A DNA stretch of 8,986 nt, taken from positions 1 through 8,986 of the forward strand of contig SLGQ01000132.1 of assembly GCA_007136595.1 (NCBI GenBank), given 5' to 3'. Under the pieces are notes generated by a model, which saw only the letters and a list, made by a program, of their open reading frames with translations, ran no database searches and was not told where the DNA came from. Positions 5,049 to 8,986 of the stretch are shown piece after piece. Source of the DNA: Candidatus Sumerlaeota bacterium (GTDB taxonomy: Bacteria; UBP6; UBA1177). Every line of letters starts with the position of its first letter. The first letter of the stretch is position 1. The translations under genes were made by a program, and so were the position numbers.

Positions 5049-6101
5049 ATGTTTTACAGCAAACAGCTCTTGGGGCTTGATCTCGGATCCTATCTGATAA
5101 AGGCTGCGAGGGTTTCCAAAAAAAGAGGAAAATATTTCCTCAAGAAGTTCGGATTTATCTCAATTCCTGTTAATACTGTTGTTGACGGGAGTATCATGAA
5201 TACCTATGAAATGAATGATGCGATCAAAACTCTTCTTAATAACCCGAAACTGAGGACAAAATACTGTTCTATAAGTATAGCGGGACACGGTATCATGAAC
5301 AGGGTTATCAGTGTGCCGAAAGTTGGTGAAGAAGAATTTTACAATGCGTTGAAAGTGGAAGCTGAGACTCATGTGCCTCATGATATAAACGAAATATATT
5401 TTGACGGGATAAAAACAGATTTGGTCGAGGACGGAAAAGATAGGGTGATCCTTATAGCTGCAAGAAAAGATCTTGTGGGAGACTTCCTGCAAGTTGTCAA
5501 AGAAGCTAAGGTTACTCCAATGTCGGTTGAAATAGATGCTACGGCGCTTGCCAATATTTTTGATGTTAACTATCCCGAAGAAAAAGAAAATACTGTAGCA
5601 ATTCTCAATGTAGGTGCTTCTAAAATAAATGTGGTAATAGTTTCAAATGGAAGTATCAGATTTTTCAGAGATGTTCTTACCGGAGGAAACTATATAACCG
5701 AGGAAATCACAAGAAGACTTAAAGTGAGTTTTCAGCAGGCGGAAAGTCTTAAATCAGGAATACACACTGGAGACGACACGATCCTTCCTAATCAGGTCGA
5801 AGAAGTTGTTGCCGATGTTGCTAAAAATATTGTTTCTGATGTTTCCAGGGTATTTGACTACTATACAAATACAAATCCTGAAGATGGGGTGACAAAAGTT
5901 TTTGTTACCGGTGGTACGACCAGAAGCCATACTTTTACCCAGAGCCTTAAATCAACTTTGGAAATGCCGGTTGAAAAGCTGAACCCTTTTAAAGAGATAA
6001 CTGTTCCAGGAAATATAATGAGCAGTGAAGAAGTGGAAGATGTTTCCCATATAGCGGCAGTTAGTTTAGGATTGGCATTGCGGAGGATGGACGAAGCATG
6101 A
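5049..6101 (+). CDS. pilM: type IV pilus assembly protein PilM, actin-like ATPase
   Basis: 350 residues, typical length. Cytoplasmic actin/FtsA-like protein that binds ATP and the N-terminal tail of PilN, linking the inner-membrane alignment complex to the motor. Visible motifs are the phosphate-1 loop LGLDLGSYLIKAARV (8-22, Asp11), the phosphate-2 region ILNVGASKINVVIV (185-198) and the adenosine motif VFVTGGTT (284-291). The segment SVPKVGEEEFYNALKVEAETHVPHDINE matches the PilM-specific 1C subdomain. It has a strong AGGAGG ribosome site. Its last codons overlap pilN by 4 bp (ATGA), indicating coupled translation. Confidence 0.96.
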   Translation: MFYSKQLLGLDLGSYLIKAARVSKKRGKYFLKKFGFISIPVNTVVDGSIMNTYEMNDAIKTLLNNPKLRTKYCSISIAGHGIMNRVISVPKVGEEEFYNALKVEAETHVPHDINEIYFDGIKTDLVEDGKDRVILIAARKDLVGDFLQVVKEAKVTPMSVEIDATALANIFDVNYPEEKENTVAILNVGASKINVVIVSNGSIRFFRDVLTGGNYITEEITRRLKVSFQQAESLKSGIHTGDDTILPNQVEEVVADVAKNIVSDVSRVFDYYTNTNPEDGVTKVFVTGGTTRSHTFTQSLKSTLEMPVEKLNPFKEITVPGNIMSSEEVEDVSHIAAVSLGLALRRMDEA

Positions 6102-6679
6102 TAAGGATAAATCTATTACCGGTAAAGGAAGATAAATTCGCCAAAGAGGCGACAGATTTCCTTATAATTTTTGTTGCAGCCATTTCCCTTGTTCTTGTTC
6201 TACTCGTTTTAAACAGCAGAGTCCTTACAGAAATGGAAAAAGAGAGTGTGGCAAGAATTCAGGAAGCAGACAGAGAGATCGCGAACCTCAGGGTTATAAT
6301 GGGTGAAATACAATCTCTGAAAGAGAAAAAAGAAGCTTTGCAAAGCAAAATGGATATGATCGTGAGGCTTCAACAGCAAAATATCGGACCTGTAAGAGTG
6401 CTTGATGAACTGTCTCTTAAACTTCCTTCAAGTAAAATATGGCTTGAAAAACTTACACTTAGAGGCAACAGGATCGACATAGATGGCTATACCCTTGAAA
6501 ATCAGGAGGTTGCCAATTTTATGAACCAGCTTGAAAACTCAATGTTTTTTTCAGGTATAAATTTGAGAAAAGTTTCAAAGGATAGAGCTGTGAGAGGAGT
6601 GCAGACACTTTCGTATAATCTTAACGCAAATGTTTATCTTGCCGGGCGGGCAGATGCTGCGAAAAAGACTGCTGAATAG
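6098..6679 (+). CDS. pilN: type IV pilus assembly protein PilN
   Basis: 193-residue bitopic inner-membrane protein. The N-terminal cytoplasmic tail has the conserved INLLP (4-8) that docks into PilM. One membrane helix spans about residues 21-38, then a periplasmic coiled coil runs over about 45-95. A ferredoxin-like domain follows (about 100-185), including the family phrase LDELSLKLPSSKIWLEKL. It forms heterodimers with PilO. The start overlaps the pilM stop, and GGAGG lies inside the end of pilM. It is 27 nt from pilO. Confidence 0.94.
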   Translation: MIRINLLPVKEDKFAKEATDFLIIFVAAISLVLVLLVLNSRVLTEMEKESVARIQEADREIANLRVIMGEIQSLKEKKEALQSKMDMIVRLQQQNIGPVRVLDELSLKLPSSKIWLEKLTLRGNRIDIDGYTLENQEVANFMNQLENSMFFSGINLRKVSKDRAVRGVQTLSYNLNANVYLAGRADAAKKTAE

Positions 6680-6706
6680 AAACAATAACCGAAAGGGAGT
6701 TTTGGT

Positions 6707-7336
6707 ATGAAAGCCCTGCTAATTAATATTGGAAAGTTAAAACAGATTTACAGGTATGGAGCTTTGCTGGCAGTATTGTTGATAATAGTTCTTGCTTATT
6801 ATTTGACGGTATATATGCCACATCTCGAAAAAATGGAAAACCTGTTCAGACAGTTCAATTCAAAAAAGGCTGAATTTTCCAACATGGTCGTTCTCGTAAG
6901 AGACAGAGGACAGTTCATGGAGGAAGTTGAGGCACTGGATCGTGATTTGAAAGTTGCTGTAAGTATGCTGCCGGATAAAAAAGAGATCCCGGCACTGCTT
7001 AAGAAGCTTGCTGATGAGGCGGAAAAATTTGGACTTGAAGTTTATTACTTTGAGCCTCTCTCTGAAAGAAGAGTCGATTTTTATGCTGAAGTGCCTGTTT
7101 CAATGAAAGTTAAAGGAACTTTTCAGGAGTGCCTGGGTTTTTTTGATAGTGTCAACAAGTTGGCTCGTATTGTAAATATCAGCAATATTGAAATGAAAGT
7201 TGACTCCAGAAGACAGGAAGATCAAGCAGCAAAAACATTTGCCGGATTTCAGGCGAGCCGGACTGTGCTTGATGTTTCTTTCCGGGCAACTACTTACAGA
7301 TTCCTTTCGGATGCTGAAACGGGAGGTGGATCATGA
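6707..7336 (+). CDS. pilO: type IV pilus assembly protein PilO
   Basis: 209-residue bitopic inner-membrane protein with one membrane helix at about residues 17-36. A coiled coil follows (about 38-80), then a periplasmic ferredoxin-like domain with LPDKKEIPALLKKLADEAEKFGLEV and the typical VKGTFQECLGFFDSVNKLARIVNI. It partners PilN and binds PilP. A GGGAG ribosome site sits at good spacing. The stop overlaps the pilP start by 4 bp. Confidence 0.93.
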   Translation: MKALLINIGKLKQIYRYGALLAVLLIIVLAYYLTVYMPHLEKMENLFRQFNSKKAEFSNMVVLVRDRGQFMEEVEALDRDLKVAVSMLPDKKEIPALLKKLADEAEKFGLEVYYFEPLSERRVDFYAEVPVSMKVKGTFQECLGFFDSVNKLARIVNISNIEMKVDSRRQEDQAAKTFAGFQASRTVLDVSFRATTYRFLSDAETGGGS

Positions 7337-7962
7337 TCAGAAAATTAACCCCCCTAATTAGATTTTTGGTCATTGCTTTAATTGGAAATATTTTTATTGC
7401 CTGCTCTAATGAATATAAGATAGAGCCTTTTGACTATAAAGCGGAATATGACAGGGTAAGTAAAACTCAGCCTGATAAGCCGGAAAGAAAGCCGCTTGAT
7501 ATTACTGATCTTACGAAAAGCAGGATGAGTTACCGTTATTCTCCTGTTGGAAAGAGAGATCCTTTCAGATCATATTTCGGTGATCCGGCATCTATGGTTC
7601 AGGAAAGGAAAATTGTAAGTGAATTGCAGAATTTTGATGTTTCAGAACTTAGGGTGACTGCCATTGTATGGGGTATAACAGAGCCCAGAGTTGTCATTGT
7701 TTCTCCGGATGGCAAGAGTCACATTGTTCGGACCGGAGGCTTTGTGGGTAAAAACTGGGGGAAAATAAGCAGAATACTTCCTGACAAAATTGAAATAGTG
7801 GAAACATATAAAGACCCGTTGGGTAGAAAAATAATTAATAAGCTTTATTTGGAACTTCCTATTAAAACAGCTTTGAGCCAGTCTGAAGCAGGAGATGAAA
7901 ATGTCGGTTCGGTCTGGGGAGAAAGCGATGGTGCAGGAAGTGAAAAAAGTACAATTGAATAA
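7333..7962 (+). CDS. pilP: type IV pilus assembly lipoprotein PilP
   Basis: 209 residues. Residues 1-23 form a lipoprotein signal with FIAC, so Cys24 would be lipidated after cleavage; Phe at -3 is less usual than Leu. Ser at +2 does not signal inner-membrane retention under the enterobacterial Lol rule. A flexible Lys/Pro/Asp-rich linker (28-66) leads to the family hallmark GKRDPFRS (73-80) and a beta-sandwich domain with LRVTAIVWG and a final IVETYKDPLGRKIINKLYLEL. PilP bridges PilN/PilO and the N-terminal domains of PilQ. GGAGGTGG precedes the start inside the end of pilO. The last ~20 residues are a low-complexity Gly/Ser/Glu tail. Confidence 0.93.
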   Translation: MIRKLTPLIRFLVIALIGNIFIACSNEYKIEPFDYKAEYDRVSKTQPDKPERKPLDITDLTKSRMSYRYSPVGKRDPFRSYFGDPASMVQERKIVSELQNFDVSELRVTAIVWGITEPRVVIVSPDGKSHIVRTGGFVGKNWGKISRILPDKIEIVETYKDPLGRKIINKLYLELPIKTALSQSEAGDENVGSVWGESDGAGSEKSTIE

Positions 7963-7985
7963 CAGTTAATATAACGGAGCTTGGA

Positions 7986-8986
7986 ATGAAAAGTCTCAGG
8001 TTATCATTCGTTTTTCTGCTGATATTTGCAGCAGTAACTGTTTCGGCAAATGTTGCAGGCAATGACTGTCTGCTTTGTGTCGAAACCGGTGGAAAACTGG
8101 AAAACATCTCAGACAGCCCTGGAGAATCTTTTTACAGACTTCTTGATTCAAAGATAGAAGTTGTGAAAAAAGGTGAGCCGGTAAAAGGTCTTGAGGAGAA
8201 AGGCATTCGTAAAGGAGAGGTTAGCGGAGAATCGGTTTTCAAGTTTGAACTGAACACCGGGAATCATGAAACTATTTGGGAAACAACCAGATCCGGGAAA
8301 GAAACTGTCCGTATCGGCAGAATTGAAGATCTTGCTGCTCTTGACAGAACGATAGACCTTAAAAATGCCTCAGTAAGACTTGAAAACAGTTCTGAGCACA
8401 TTAAGTTCGCTTTTACTGTTCAGCCGGATAGCGTCAGATTCTTTTCTTTGAAAGGACCCGACAGGCTGGTATTTGATTTTATCGGACTGAAGGGCAAAAT
8501 GGCATCTTCTCAGGGAGTAAGGTTTGCCAATCATCCATCGGGGTTCAGAGTTGTAATTGAAAGGGATGTTCCTCAATATTTCAATTTGCAGCATGATAAA
8601 AGTTTCAAGCTGAACATGACAGGAGAGAAAGTTTTTGCATCTTTTAAACAAATTAAAGATGTTCCTATCAGAGTTGCAGAAAAGCCGGCAGAAAAACCGG
8701 CAGAGAATGTTCCTGAATATACTCCCAAAAACAAAGGTGTGGAAATCACAGGTTTGGCATTTGTAGGGCAGGATCCTGAAATACTTATGATAAAATCTGA
8801 TTCTCAATTTGATGTTGAAAAAACTTCAAAAGGAAATGTTGTCCAATTTACAATTCCCGGTGCTTATCTCCCGGAAGATAAAGAACAGGTAATAGATGCT
8901 TCATCATTGAATGGGCCAGTTTCGGAACTTGCTATTTTCAACGATAAAGGCTCTGTAAAAATAGTTGCAAAAATGCAGTCTCCGGA
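7986..8986 (+). CDS. pilQ: type IV pilus secretin PilQ, N-terminal part (runs off right edge)
   Basis: 333 complete codons, open to the window edge. The gene encodes the precursor of the outer-membrane secretin through which the pilus passes. It has a Sec signal peptide (about 1-21) with likely cleavage after VSA. A CxxC pair (Cys28, Cys31) follows, then a divergent stretch to about residue 120. An AMIN domain covers about 123-225, with DRLVFDFIGLKG around 159-169 and VRFANHPSGFRVVIE (178-192). An AEKPAEKPAEN linker (231-241) leads to a second AMIN-like domain from about 252. AMIN domains bind peptidoglycan in PilQ. The secretin and N0/N1 domains would lie beyond the edge. The start has ACGGAG 7-8 nt upstream and is 23 nt after pilP. 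The assignment rests on the AMIN domains and on position after pilMNOP. Confidence 0.9.
   Translation, partial: MKSLRLSFVFLLIFAAVTVSANVAGNDCLLCVETGGKLENISDSPGESFYRLLDSKIEVVKKGEPVKGLEEKGIRKGEVSGESVFKFELNTGNHETIWETTRSGKETVRIGRIEDLAALDRTIDLKNASVRLENSSEHIKFAFTVQPDSVRFFSLKGPDRLVFDFIGLKGKMASSQGVRFANHPSGFRVVIERDVPQYFNLQHDKSFKLNMTGEKVFASFKQIKDVPIRVAEKPAEKPAENVPEYTPKNKGVEITGLAFVGQDPEILMIKSDSQFDVEKTSKGNVVQFTIPGAYLPEDKEQVIDASSLNGPVSELAIFNDKGSVKIVAKMQSP

Noticed and set aside
8683..8703. Repeated GCAGAAAAGCCG-like units in pilQ, considered as a DNA repeat
   Set aside because: They encode a short Ala-Glu-Lys-Pro linker between AMIN domains, a common low-complexity spacer, and do not continue outside the gene.
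8370..8807. 145-codon open frame on the minus strand opposite pilQ
   Set aside because: The plus strand encodes a convincing AMIN-domain PilQ in continuous frame; the antisense product is Cys/Phe-rich with no recognisable motif.

Overview
The window looks like ordinary chromosome from an AT-rich, diderm (Gram-negative-type) bacterium. The diderm reading rests on a type IV pilus assembly cluster with a PilP lipoprotein and a PilQ secretin precursor. The HTH-pilM pairing and the zinc-ribbon/rnpB pairing recall Deltaproteobacteria and related anaerobic lineages. The phosphoglycerate kinase and MurA are divergent, so I do not assign a phylum. I see no mobile element, CRISPR array, prophage or rRNA.

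The left part (1-3262) is read entirely on the minus strand. In transcription order it holds a tRNA with a CAU anticodon and its own strong intrinsic terminator, a coiled-coil/zinc-ribbon protein (COG1579 type), the RNase P RNA gene rnpB, a DUF1015 protein, and the N-terminal third of a phosphoglycerate kinase that runs off the left edge. A well-formed promoter lies directly in front of pgk. Weaker candidates precede the tRNA and rnpB.

Positions 3263-3396 are a divergent promoter region. From there everything reads on the plus strand: murA (first committed step of peptidoglycan synthesis), a 147-bp AT-rich spacer with A/T tracts near helical phase, and a tight cluster of a small XRE-type HTH protein, pilM, pilN, pilO, pilP and the start of pilQ. 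The pil genes overlap by 4 bp (M/N, O/P) or are 14-27 bp apart, which indicates one operon. PilM (cytoplasmic, actin-like), PilN and PilO (inner membrane) and PilP (lipoprotein) form the alignment subcomplex that links the pilus motor to the PilQ outer-membrane secretin.

The most notable points are: MurA has Asp instead of the catalytic Cys, which predicts intrinsic fosfomycin resistance; a HTH regulator is built into the head of the pilus operon; the mature N-terminus of PilQ carries a CxxC pair; the zinc-ribbon protein has three extra cysteines in its tail and an ambiguous start lying on a palindrome; and the phosphoglycerate kinase has unusual variants of its signature motifs. I did not find a convincing wholly new system. 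The best lead for one is the HTH-pilus operon with its phased-tract leader.
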